A DNA stretch of 64,000 nt, from contig JAMXDE010000018.1 in the NCBI GenBank assembly GCA_026770025.1, forward strand, positions 1,178,001-1,242,000. Direction: 5' to 3'. Positions 32,675 through 44,359 of the stretch are shown here, in pieces. Under the pieces are notes generated by a model that was given only the letters and a program-made list of their open reading frames with translations, searched no databases and was not told the DNA's origin. The position numbers and the translations under genes were made by a program. This DNA comes from Craspedostauros australis (Eukaryota; Bacillariophyta; Bacillariophyceae; Mastogloiales; Achnanthaceae). How positions within the stretch are numbered: the first letter of the stretch is position 1; each line of letters begins with the position of its first letter.

Positions 32675-35600
32675 ATGGTGTCCTGTTCTCGACCACTGAT
32701 TGTCAAGACCACCGCTGTGAACACAGTCAACGACAGTGACGACTCTGATGTGGAAGATGATTGGATTGTGGATCCACCCAGCGATCATGACAGTGATGAT
32801 GACGAGGATGCTCCCACCAACATGGCTTCCATTGCTGCCAACAACATCAACAAGGATGTCTACAATCAAGCTGACGCCCATGTTGGAGCTGGGACAACTC
32901 CAGCTGAGCTCTTACCAGATTTGGCTTGTCCTCTCCGGCCAACAACCAACAATACAAATACTCCAAACACAGAAGGATGGGATCAGCCATCACCTGTGGC
33001 CACAGAGGAAGAATCCATGACAGAAACAGAGCGATTGGCATCCATGGATCTTGAATGGAGGCTCCTCGACCCCACAAAGGAAGAATTCAAGGTCACAGTC
33101 GGCCGTGCACGCACTGCAGCCTACAATCTCTTGAAAGAAGAGGTTGGACAGCTTCGTGCAAATGCCGTGGATCTGTGCGAGATGCCACAACCAGATGTTG
33201 CAAGATTGATTGATCTTTTCTTTGATGAGAAATCTGAGATCTACCGCAATGCCTTTGCTTTGTCTCCAGTCAAATTCACGCCCAAAGAGTACTATCAATT
33301 CATGTGGGCATTTGCTTACCAGGTCAAGCGTGCTTGCACTGTCAAGGAACTGTTCGATATTGAGTCGGTCGATGGCATCCCTGGTTTCCCAACCAACAAG
33401 GAGTACCGCAACTTTTGGAAGCGGATCAACAAAGAGGCACAATCTGGTAATAAGCGAAGGAGGCACTTCTGGAGCGACCTGCAGCAGGCTTCCAACCAAC
33501 TTTTCGACAAGGTAGCTCTGAGAGACATGGAAACGGAATGTGTGGTCACCTTGGATGATGACAAGGTCCATTCACACAGCAAGGGAAACACCAGCGGACT
33601 GACTATCAAACGCCATGTCCAATGCAACAGACCAGGGTAAGTTTTCACAGGTCATCTGGAGTGTTCTCCTGTTTGTCTGTACCTTCATGGATCATGTCTA
33701 ACCATTTCACCATGCCTCTCATCCACTGTCCAACTGTTTGTCACAGTCCGGTTGCAATTGCCGGAGTCCGCACTGCATCAGCCATGCCATGTGGAATCGG
33801 CTTCATCTGTGAACGACATGATGACAACTTCGAAGCGACGATGGAATTGGTCAACCAACAGTTTCTCAACCATGACAAGCTTCTGGATGACATGACCCTA
33901 ATGATGGATCGTGGGTTCATCGATCTCAAGCTTATGAAGCAGTTGCTTGAACTTGGTGCCGGGATACAGGGAACCCACAAGCGAACCGGATCTATTCCAT
34001 TTGGTTATGGAGCCCATGGAACCATCAATGGGAAGCAAATCTTCGTCCAACAGAGGGGACCCAAACGTATTTGGGTGGCTGTTTCCAGCATGCTGAACGG
34101 AAAGGAGTTTGAATGTGTGGCCTACCGTGACAACGGGAAAGTGGTGTTAACCGTATCTTCACAGCCACAGCATTTCTCCTGGGATCTGACACTTCGCAAC
34201 CCTGCTGACGAAAAGCGATACAACGAGATGCTTCAGTGTGAGGCTGGTGTCGACCGTCAGAGTGACACACTGCCACAGTTCTTCCATCTCCTATATCACT
34301 GCCCACGGAAATCAGCAGTGGTGTCTGGAGCCTACGCTGTAGCTGACCTGATGGATGAAAGCATCATTGGCGAGACTCAAGGAGGACAATCTAGCGATGA
34401 AGAGTCGGCGGAGGCCAGAGAGGCTGCTTCTGAAGCAAAGAAAAAGGAGCAAGAGGTTGTGAACAACTGGAAGGGCTGCATTCACGCTCTCCGAGTGAAA
34501 GGGTTGACCTGTTGTCAAGGAGATACACTTTGGTTCTTCCTTCGCAAGTTTGCACTGACAAGTTCGACGACCTACAAGTTACTCAAGACTGTCCTTGATT
34601 GCACAGAGTGGTGCAAACCTGAGAACAGTCAGCATTTCCGCAAGCAGTCATGGATGGCTGTTGCTCGATACCTTGGGATCAATCCTGAATCTATGGAGCA
34701 GCAACTGTCAGATGAACTTGCATCGGAACAGGCCCTGGTGGAAGCCAAAGTGTGCTACCATCGGCTAACCAACAGCATGGCCAAAGACTCGTCTATGTGT
34801 GCAGAGCTGTCATTTGAATCTGAGTTGTTGCGCAAGGTAGAGGGATGGACAGATGATTCGGATCAATCGATGCATCTCTTCCTTGCTGCTCTGTCACAAC
34901 TCTACTGTGCAGATAACAACAAAAGAACCATTCCAACAATGAAGAACAAGCTGAAATCCCTCGTCAAAACGAGCAACAGACTTCATCGTAGATACAATGG
35001 GATGACGCCTTCGACACTGCAAAGGCTTTGCAAAGATCGACTATCTGAGGATTTTGATGTTAAGCAGAAATCTGCCATGATCTCCACCCTCGTCTCTGCA
35101 GATCGTCCAAACAAGATCCCTTCACCAACTTCTTCACCCTCAAAGAAGAAGCAGCCCACCGCAGAAGGCAAGCCTCGCAATCCATCCACTTCTGATCGCA
35201 CTGCAACATCCTCTCACTCAAGAAAAGGAAAGCGCGGCACAGGGAAATGCAGAAGGGCCACCAGGAGAAAGCAAGTCGAGGATCCAAAGGCTACATTGGA
35301 CCCACCTGCATCTTCCGCCAAGAAAGCATCCACACGTGAGTCTGGAACAAGATCCACTCGTTCGAGTATTCGTGCTGCAGCGGAGGTCCCGTCCGCATCC
35401 AAAGCTTCTTCGCCAACCACCTGTTCGCAACGTACACGAGCATGCACAAAGGCAAGAGAAGTGCCACCTGCAGGCGCTGCAGCAAAGACGTCATCAACTC
35501 GGTCGAAGTGTGTTCTCCCAAAACAACACTCTTCAAACCAGCTCCACCTTGCCGAAACAGACGTCAGTGCATCAGATACATCTGATGCACTGGACCATGC

Positions 35601-38300
35601 TGCATCTGGATCTAGGGGATCACTAAGTGTGGACTCTTCCATGGACGCTTCCGACAAGTCCACCCGATCTTCTTCCGACGGCTCAACTTCCAACAACAAA
35701 AGAGATCCCCAACAAACCGTGTCGAGATCTGTTGCGCGAAGGAGTGGAGCGTGTAGCCAAGACCTGGCACGGGCAGAGATCGATACTGCCACAGCATCCG
35801 TGCGCCAGACGATCCCTGATCGGGATGGGAGAGCCACTGAAGCAACAACCACCGATCACAACATTGTTGCGTTGCCAGAGTCATCGGGCGATGATCAATC
35901 CTCTCTGGTAGGTACCAGCACTGCTTCGCCAAAACTTGTGAAGATGTTGGAATCCATGGCGAAATCGGCGCTCATCACCTGGTTCATGAAGCCTTGCAAA
36001 GGTGACGCAAATGCCTACACCAAACTTGGTCACACCAATGAAGAGCCTCTCATGAGGAAGGCGCTGGATCTCAATGACATCAGCGGACAACACACAAGCA
36101 TCAAGGCCGCATTCCGTGCAGGTTTGGTTGCAAAGGATGACAAGCTGTACGCGCGCTCTTCCATTGACTTTCTTTCTATTGTTGGAAGCACAGCAAATGA
36201 CACAAGCGATGAAGTGTTTGTTGTGGAAATGAAAACACGGGCTACTGCAGGGAAGAAGAGAACAGAGGAGAATCATCAGAAGCATGCAAATGCAACTCAT
36301 CGCTTGCCTTCGTCCACTCACATTTACTTCGAAGAACCAGATGATCGATTTCGTGCAGTCGTTGCGTCGGATGCTGAGATGATTCAGTTGCTGCACCACG
36401 CGTATGTGTTCGGTGTGAATGGGGCACACCTTGTGATTGGTACGTATCACACACAGACCTGCGATTTCGCTCTCTCATTTTGCAACACGATTCGCTCTGA
36501 ATACTCACACTTTCCTTGCATTGATCCCTGTTCTCTCAATCCAACATGACAGGAGACAGGCATGGTGAAATCATCCGCAGTATCGCCATCAGATTTCCAG
36601 ACACATTGCTTCAACACTATGGGAATGTTATGGATGACATTTTCCGGCTGGTGCTGGGGTTTGCGTATCCAGAAGACTGCGATAACGAGATACAACGATC
36701 GTCACGCCATCTCATGTCGAACTTTCTCGATACCGATCCACAGACGAACAAGTTCCGAGGAGCCAGCAAAACTCTATGGCACCTACGAAGTGATGATCTC
36801 TTTCATCATCTCAAGTTGTGGCAAAGCTGCCAACAACAGATTGAGTTTCCCGTACCGCCAGTGAAGACATTTCTACCCTATGGCTGTGCATGGTGGAATG
36901 GACTCAAGGGCGGATCTGACATCACAACACGGCTCATTCGCCAACATGAGGCCCCACCCCCACAGGGAAATCTCAATGCTGTGGCGAGCGGTCGACTTCT
37001 CCAGACCGTCTTTGTTGGCCTTCACCGAATGTTCCAACACACAACAAAGCGGGAGGACGAAGATGGCAGCCTCTTCCAACCTAATGAGTCCATCGAGCAC
37101 TACCGCAATCGAGCGAATCATGCATGGAGTTTCAACACATCCATGACAACCATCATTGGCCGCTTTGCAAAGAAGGTGGTAGATCTGCTGAATGAAGAGA
37201 CTAAATCACCAAGAAACGACAATGGCCAGCATACCGAGCGTCACCCAGTGGCCTTGGTGCCAGAAGGTGTCACTGGAGTGGATGATGGCAACATACAACC
37301 CGAGGGATCCCCACAACGTCCATCCAAGCTACAGTCAATTCTGAACAGCTCGCGCACAGCGGTAGACAAGCAAGTGCTGGAGCTGACGCAAAGGATGAAG
37401 AAGGGGCAGCATACCCCCAGATACTGTCAGAAGTTCAAAGGCACTTGTTTGGTGTGCCTCTCTCGCACCCAGTGGTTGTGTGCTGGCTGTGGAATTTCTG
37501 TATGCGCAAATCTCACACCAAAGACCGAGGAGATCATCAGGAAATTTGGCATCCCCTCTATGGTAGCGTTGAAGAAGGTGCCAAAGCGAAAGCAAGCTGT
37601 GGAGATTCACAACTGTTGCCATCGGATTGCACATCTACCTGACAAAACATGGCTAACCAAAGCTCTGGTGCATGCAGAGGAGAAGAAAAGAATGATGGCA
37701 CAGAAGACGCAAGGCAAAGGCAAGGACAAGAACAAGAATCGCAATAGCGATAGACACCTAGGAAGGAGCAGCAGCAAGGGCAAAACGAAGCCTCGGATCA
37801 AGTGTGGGAGCAAATCAAAGTCCACAGACAAACATGTTGCGTCAAATAGCAGCACCGATGAAATGGAGGATCCCAAGACTGATGATGGAGCCAATCAAAA
37901 CAGCAGCGAAACTGGCAGTGACAGCGATTCCGCAATCATCGTCTCCCAACAAAATGCAGAGTGCACCGACAGGGAAGACCACAGCAACTATGATGGACAT
38001 CCTCCCCAAGTCACAAGAACGGAGTCCACCGAATTGTTTGTGAGCACAGAGTCAGACAAACATGATGGCAACAGTGACGAAGACCAAGGAACGGATACAG
38101 CAACCACAACAATCAACAAGAAAAGAAAAGGTCTGAACAAAACAGCCACCTCGAAAGAAAGAGAGATACATTGGGAATCGGCATTGGCAGCATCACGAAG
38201 AGATGCGGCGGAAGCTCGAATGAACGAAAGACTTGCAAACGTGGTGGAACATAGTCGCAGTGGAAGACAAGTCAATAGCAAACGCAAACGCAGCCGCTGA
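32675..38300 (+). CDS. 1800-residue transposase with DDE-type and PD-(D/E)XK-like nuclease motifs (3 exons)
   Basis: Exons 32675-33636, 33747-36439 and 36553-38300; introns 33637-33746 (GTAAGT...TCACAG, phase 2) and 36440-36552 (GTACGT...GACAG, phase 1). All joins keep the frame. The first 120 residues are acidic. A helical domain follows, then LDDDK near residue 294 and MMDRGFIDLKLMKQLLELGA near 374, ending in GTHKR, a D...D pair typical of DDE transposases. After a divergent region (about 480-1060) comes SIDFLSIV...FVVEMKTRA (about 1126-1150), a D...ExK nuclease signature. A second core region has FRLVLGFAY and WWNGLKGGSDITTRL (D about 1341), matching the GG-x-D motif that carries the third Asp in piggyBac. 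A Cys-rich stretch (C-x2-C ... C-x2-C) and a Lys/Ser-rich basic tail finish it. Roles are inferred; the 970-residue gap between the second and third Asp is unusual. Confidence 0.8.
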
Positions 38301-38448
38301 GAAAAGACTGTAAAATAGACGTAACCAAGCTTGTTGGACAGTAGAAACAATAACATGATTGTGTTGACGCAGCAGGAGACAAAACCAGAACAAGCAAGTA
38401 CCATGTTGCAAGTGGAGGTCCACCAATGCCCGGAACAGGCACACACGG

Positions 38449-38678
38449 AAGAACGGAGCAAATGACACCAGCCACAACACGATGAATTGTTGTGACACTC
38501 ATAATTTGTGTCGTGGATACGTGTTCCAGCCAGTCAAACGCCAAAATTAAATGTCCTGAGGAGGACAGATAATTTATCTGTCCTCCTCAGGACAGTTGTG
38601 GGAAAAACATCGACAGGAAGCGATAAATGTCCTCCTGAGGACATTTACGAAAACGCCCGCACAAAATTTTCCTTACGG
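38449..38678 (-). repeat. Right terminal inverted repeat
   Basis: Inverted partner of 32186-32416. It contains TGTCCTGAGGAGGACA ... TGTCCTCCTCAGGACA around an AT core and one further TGTCCTCCTGAGGACA copy near the end. The terminal bases TTTTCCTTACGG provide the premature stop of the interrupted minus-strand gene. Confidence 0.88.
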
Positions 38679-41600
38679 ATATGAGGTGATCCTGTCGGTT
38701 CTGTCTTTGCTTTCTTCGGTTGCCTCGCACGCAGCTTTTCGGACCTTTTCAGATAGCTGTGGTGTCTTCTTCTTCTTTGTGGGCGACATCATCCTGATTT
38801 TTTGTTCGGATGCCCACAATGGTTTGGATTCCGAAGAGGACGACGCATTGGGGTGTGTCACGGTTGATTTGGCAGGTGGCTTCGATGACAATTTCACAGT
38901 TGGCGATGCTGATCCAGATGATGCCGCCGATGATGACGCCAATGATGACGATGAATTTGCAGTTGCTTTCCTGGATGCTGTCTTCGTGGATGCTTTCGTA
39001 CTCGCCTTTTTGGTGTACGTGATTGCCCAACCCGATTCGACAAAGTCAGGAGCCTCGACCTTCTGCTCAACTGTGATGGTGTTGGCTTCGTCGCCAGGGC
39101 GTGGCTGTGAGATGAAATCGAAGACCCAATTTGTGACGAGATCGCGGAGAACGGCACTTTTTGGAGTATCAGGCTTGCCGCGAGCGCGTGACGTGCGTGT
39201 TGTGTATGTTGGCGGAGACTTGGCTTCGCCTGGCGTCTTCACAAAGGCAGGCTCGATCTCTTTGATTTCGTCGCTTTCGAAGTGTATTTGCAGATCTTGG
39301 ATGTCGTAGCTGTCCAGCTTTTCTTGATCGATGATCTCTGGCTCGGTGATACCAGAGGATGCTGTGAGTACAGCACTGTCGTCACGAAAGTCAACCTGAT
39401 GCACACCTCGACAGGGAATCTCTTCTGTTCGAAATGGCTTGTTTTCGAGTCCATCGGATTGCATGACGGTGGTGCCCTTCAACTTGCCAGCATGTGCAAG
39501 CACGGTGATCGTCCCCTTGATCTTGTGCTTGACGAGGTTGGTGTAGATATCTTTCTCTGTCAACCCCTTTGCGCCCTTTGTGCGGTTGATGGCTCGTCTC
39601 AGAACGTTGCCCACAATACCAAAGTGGCCATCCACTGGACTCTTGCCGGTCTGAGCTTCTGTGAACAGCCACTGCGTGATTTTGGGTAGTTTTGATGGTG
39701 GCATTGACCCGTGATTCTTGGTGGCTTGTTCCTCACTTTTTCGCTTCGCGAACAAAAACGCGTTGGCTTTGATGTGTCTGTGTTTTGCTCTCTGCGCCAT
39801 TCTCTTCGCTCGTGTTTTTTGTTCTGGCGTTTTCGCAACAGGCTTCCTTCCCACAGCCCTCTTCACCTTTCTTCCACATTTGGCCTTGATTGGGCATTTA
39901 GTGCTCTTTTTGACCTTGGTAATGGTGCCAACAGTTGTCCTCATGGTTGCCTCGGTACCGCAAGCTGTACTTGCAGATGTGGATATTGCGGTAGCAGCAG
40001 TGTCATCAGCTGTACTTGTAGATGTGGTAGTTGTGACAGCGTCGATGCTATTGACAGCGATTGTCGTGCTGCTTTCGGTTTTGGACTTGGATTTGAGCTT
40101 GATAGCAGCAATGGGATGCTTCTTATCATACCCCTTCATGTCGAATGCAACCCCATGCTCACCTCTGTTGAGACCGTGGATAAGTCGGATGGATGACGGG
40201 CTTGCGAAGCAGCTGGCGTTGTCACTCTGAAAGATGACCTCCTCGAGACCATTGTGTAGTTTGGGTAGAATGTCTCTGAGGAGGAGCTTCAGTGCACCAG
40301 CAACCTGTAGAGTGTCTTGTGTAGAGCGCCCCTCGATGAGAAGGTCAATGAATCGATGTTCAAATCTTCCATCCACGAAGACAACTGTCATCACACCCAG
40401 AAGTGACATTCCTGCTTTTCCAAAGAATTCACTTTGGGTCTCTTCATTTGCTGTGGGGAGGAGCTTGCACTTGTGGTCAATTGTGGCGACACATGCATGT
40501 GGGTGGGTCATCAAGTATTGGTTGTTTTGCTCACTTTGCTTGAACTGAACCATTGCCCTGATACGATGAGCCATGTAGATTCTCATCTGATCACTGCAGA
40601 AGTCAACTGCACGTGGCATTGTTTCCACCTCCTCCAAAACGTTGTCATCTGTAATCCATTGCCTAGCAGCTTCGACAGCTGTCTTGGCACGGATTGGAAA
40701 GAACGTCATGGCAGCAGCGCATTTCTTGCAGACGTGCTTCGATGGCTGCCGATCACATTCGGTGAGAGCAAATGTTGCAGAGTGGAGATGGTCATCATCA
40801 CACTCAATTTGCATATGGGAGTTGGTATACTCCCATCTCACAAAGGTGAAAGTAGCATCAGCATCATCCACCAGCATGGAAACTTCAGTGCGAAGATCCG
40901 CAGTTGCATCGTTGTCAGGGAGTAATTCCAAGATCCTCTCCATCATGAGTTTGAACTCAGTGATGACGTTGGACATGTCCATGTAGTAGGAGGACAAGGC
41001 GGTGTGTGATGTGCCACATCTTGTCAAGAGCTTGAGGAGGTCGAGGAAGGTGGGAAAGCCAACCGCACTGTTGTTGTCCTTGATGTAGTTGCGGAACAGT
41101 TCCCTTGGAGGAGTACTGTCGCGAACAAAGATTGGCAAATTATCGTAGACAATGCCATCGAGCATCACAGTACGCGATCTTCCGCCCTTGTAGTGCCCGA
41201 TGGTTGTGATGTACGAGATGGCATTCTTGAGGGAGTCTTCGGGTGGACGGAAAGGCCGCTCTATTTTGGGAATTGACTTCCCAGAAAGAAGCGTGTCCGC
41301 CAAATCCTTGAATCGACTGTGTGTGTCTCGGCGCATGGTGATTCGAGTGTTGGCAACCTTGGCTTGTTCTTCTGTTGATAGGGCGCGATAGTGCAATTGC
41401 AGGATACGCTCACAGTCTGTGGCACCGCATGTGCACACCAGCATTGCACGTGCAGCTTTGGAGAAATCGTTGTTTCCAAAGAAGGTGAAGAGGCAGACAG
41501 TCTCCAACAATCCTGCAGGAGGGAGAGCCTTGTCATGTCGGACATACTTGATGGCATCGCACAGTTGGGGTGGAGCCTTGGTGTTGGGGGAAGCTGTGGT

Positions 41601-42527
41601 CCAAAACATGGAAACCTGCTCGCCCCAAGCTTGTTCCATGCAGTCCCAATGATGTCTATTAGACTTGGTTGAGATCCCTGGATATCCACCCTTCAGGAAG
41701 TCTGTGAGCGCATCTGGGTTTCTGCCAGCCATACCGAAGAGGGACACGAGCTTTTGTTTTGCAGACATATCCTTCATCCAGGTTGGCCATCCAGGAGCTG
41801 AGGCTTCGTTGTTGATGATGGTGTCACCCATCATTGTATCACCATCGCGATTGTTGTCAATGCTGGTTGGAACTGGAGCAGACATGACAACACTGCGATT
41901 TGCTTGGAAATGGGGACGAGGTGCTGTTTCGGAGTGGTTTTGATTGCGGCCATCTGGGGCAAAGCCCACCTGCCCAGCTCCTTCATGGTTTGCTCCACAT
42001 TGCGGGCAGAACGAGAGTCTTGCATATGCCAGATTGCAGCAACCGCAGAACATGATACCACAACCTTGGCATTTCAAGTTGCCAAAGCAGGTGATTGGCA
42101 TGCCGTGTGCGATGGGCGGCATTGGAGAGGTACCGTACGGAGCAGGCGCGGCAACCATAGGTGGCATGGGGTAGTTTGGGATGCCAATGAAAGCAAAATG
42201 CAAGTTTGCATCATACCTAACAGTTGGCATTGCAGCATTGTAGTGTCCACCTTCTGTGGGATAGTTGTAATTGGCATGCGTTGGAGGGGACGCAGGGTTT
42301 GGACCGTAGAGAATGGTCGGATAGTTGGCGGGGGCTGGGGATGGTACAAAGCTTGCCACTGGTGCAATCATCCTAGATTGGTCATGGGAGACCGATGGTA
42401 CGAAGGGGAGAGCATAAGGGTTAAGCCCCTGGCGAGGAGAGTGGACATCTCGACCTTTGAGAGGACGGTGAACCTTTGGTGAAGGCTGGTGGGCGTTGGT
42501 GGGAGAGTTTGGGCGTGGGTGGCTCAT
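38673..42527 (-). pseudogene. Large transposase-like gene, interrupted near its 3' end by the 6.5 kb transposon
   Basis: Single open frame of 1284 residues from the ATG at 42527 (MSHPRPNSPTNAHQ). The native C-terminus is displaced: the frame runs into the transposon end and stops there, and the expected last 42 codons lie at 32181-32053. Proline/Tyr-rich N-terminus, then a zinc-ribbon-like cluster (C-F-G...C-x2-C...C-G-C-C...C-x2-C, about 150-190). The middle is helical. Candidate catalytic acids: D in VATIDHKCKLL (codon near 40475), D in IFQSDNASCF (near 40221) and E in WLFTEAQTGKSPVDGHFG (near 39658), with a Thr/Lys-rich insert between the second and third. The pattern indicates a DDE-type transposase/integrase fold; I cannot name the superfamily, and no terminal repeats were found. 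The C-terminal 180 residues are Ser/Lys/Ala-rich. Apart from the insertion the frame looks undamaged. Confidence 0.7.
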
Positions 42528-43019
42528 GATCCGAAGGTGGTGGCAGGGCAAACGAAGGAGGGTGATGGGTGGCTTGATATAGACAATCGAAGATGCTTTT
42601 GGAATCGGTGCTTGCTGGGTGTTACTAAACATGTGATGAGGAACAGGACAGCCCCAAGAACCACAGCCTGAGAGATTGCAACAGACACAACGAAGAGAAG
42701 GAGGAGGACGACGATGGTGGAAAGCCCACAGCACACCTGAGGTGCCAGTACATGTATGCACACATGTCTGCATTTTCCAAAGTGATGTGCCTGTGGGTGT
42801 CATCAAAATGAGCAGCTGTCCCAGACAAACCGAGTGTCAAACATACCATCTGCAACATGTCGTATGTGACACTTCTTTCCACACTGGGACCACTGGTCTC
42901 TCTTCTTGTTTTGTTTACCGGTCTTGTCGATCTTGCAACTCGATTGTATGCACATCTACAAACATCAAGAAAAAACGGATTCAACGCTTGGTTTGATGTC
43001 AAAAGGTGCATCTACTACA
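42528..43019. other. 5' flank of the interrupted transposase-like gene
   Basis: The minus frame of the transposase-like gene stays open up to 42806 without an ATG of better context. A plus frame opens at 42857 with a hydrophobic start (SYVTLLSTLGPLVSLLVLF) and runs into the minisatellite. I see no firm gene or terminal inverted repeat here. Confidence 0.35.
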
Positions 43020-44225
43020 ACCCATGTTATCACTATTGCTGTTACTGTCCGTTGCTGCCGCTGCTGTTGCCATTCTTCGGTTGCTATTCTTCGATTGCCG
43101 TTGCTGCTGTCGCCGCTGTCGCCATTCTGCTGTTGCCATTCTTCGGTTGCCGCTGCGGTTGCCGCTGCTGTCGCCATTCTTCGGTTGCTATTCTTCGATT
43201 GCCGTTGCTGCTGTCGCCGCTGTTGCTGCTGTTGCTGCTGCCACCATTCTGCTGTTGCCATTCTTCAGTTGCTGCTGTGATTGCCACTGCTGTCACCATT
43301 CTTTGGTTGCTATTCTTCGGTTGCCGTTGCTGCTGTTGCTGCTGCCGCCATTCTGCTGTTGCCATTCTTCGGTTGCCGCTGCTGTCGCCATTCTGCTGTC
43401 GCCAGTCTTTGGTTGCTATTCTTTGGTTGCCATTGCTGCTGTTGCTGCTGCCGCCATTCTGCTGTTGCCATTCTTCGGTTGCGGCTGCGGTTGCCGGTGC
43501 AGTTGCCGCTGCTGTCGCCATTCTTCGGTTGCCATCGCCGCTGCCACCATTCTTCGGTTGCCGCTATCGCCATTCTGCTGTTGCCATTCTTCGGTTGCTG
43601 TTGCTGCTGCCGCCATTCTGCTGTTGCCATTCTTCGGTTGCCACTGCTGTCGCCAGTCTTTGGTTGCTATTCTTCGGTTGCCGTTGCTGCTGTTGCTGCT
43701 GCCGCCATTGTGCTGTTGCCATTCTTCGGTTGCCACTGCTGTCGCCAGTCTTTGGTTGCTATTCTTCGGTTGCCGTTGCTGCTGTTGCTGCTGCCGCCAG
43801 TGTGCTGTTGCCATTCTTCGGTTGCCGCTGCTGTCGCCATTCCGCTGTCGCCAGTCTTTGGTTGCTATTCTTTGGTGGCCGTTGCTGCTGTTGCTGCTGC
43901 TGCCATTCTGCTGCCACCATTCTTCGGTTGCCGCTGTGGTTGCCGTTGCTGCTGTTGCCGCTGTTGCCATTCTGCTGTTGCCATTCTTTGGTTGCCGCTG
44001 CTGTCGCCATTCTGCTGTTGCCAGTCTTCGATTGCCGCTGTGGTTGCTGCTGCTGTCGCCATTCTCCGGTTGCCATTGCCGCTGTCACCATTTTGTTGTT
44101 GCCATTCTTTGGTTGCTGTTGCTGCTGTTGCCATTCTTCGGTTGCCGTTGCTGCTGTCGCCATTCTTCGGTTGCCGTTGCTGCTGTGGCCATTCTGCTGC
44201 TGCCATTCTGCTGTTGCCATCCCTG
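43020..44225. repeat. 1.2 kb minisatellite, GCCATTCTTCGGTTGC-type units
   Basis: Tandem array of short units built from (C/T)GCCATTCTTCGGTTGC, TTGCTGCTG and CTGTTGCCATTCTGC in varied order; unit lengths are mostly multiples of 3 (15, 18, 21, 24 nt). The array has no stops over long spans in three plus and several minus frames. Minus-strand translation is Gln/Asn/Ser-rich (EEWQQQNGDSS type); plus is Leu/Pro/Cys-rich. Such freedom from stops follows from the unit composition and is not itself evidence of translation. Confidence 0.9.
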
Positions 44226-44359
44226 TCACCGCTGCTCTTGTCGCTGCCGTTGAGGCCACGGTTGTTATTGTGACCACTCCATCTGACGAAGCGGCGAATT
44301 GTGTGCGGATGGCACTGCCCCTCCTTGTCTGCGGGTCGAAAGCCGCTGGCGCTGTGTTT

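Larger units (their letters stand above)
32182..38682 (+). mobile_element. 6.5 kb TIR DNA transposon, piggyBac-like with added nuclease motif
   Basis: The element body is 32186-38678, flanked on both sides by ATAT (32182-32185 and 38679-38682), read as a 4 bp target duplication; a TA duplication is equivalent. Termini are CCGTAAGGAAA / TTTCCTTACGG, starting long inverted repeats of about 230 bp. One gene (32675-38300, plus) fills the body and has a full open frame across two well-formed introns. TIRs, target duplication and frame all look intact, so the copy may be recent and possibly autonomous. It sits inside the 3' end of another transposase-like gene. Superfamily: the CC-start, 4 bp duplication and GG-S-D signature point towards piggyBac, but a TTAA target would be expected there, so the assignment is tentative. 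Confidence 0.85.

Noticed and set aside
38596-39309. 237-residue plus-strand ORF starting in the transposon end
   Set aside because: Antisense to the transposase-like gene; Asp/Val/Phe-rich shadow composition.
43020-44225. CRISPR-like array
   Set aside because: Units are short, variable and without unique spacers; the context is eukaryotic.
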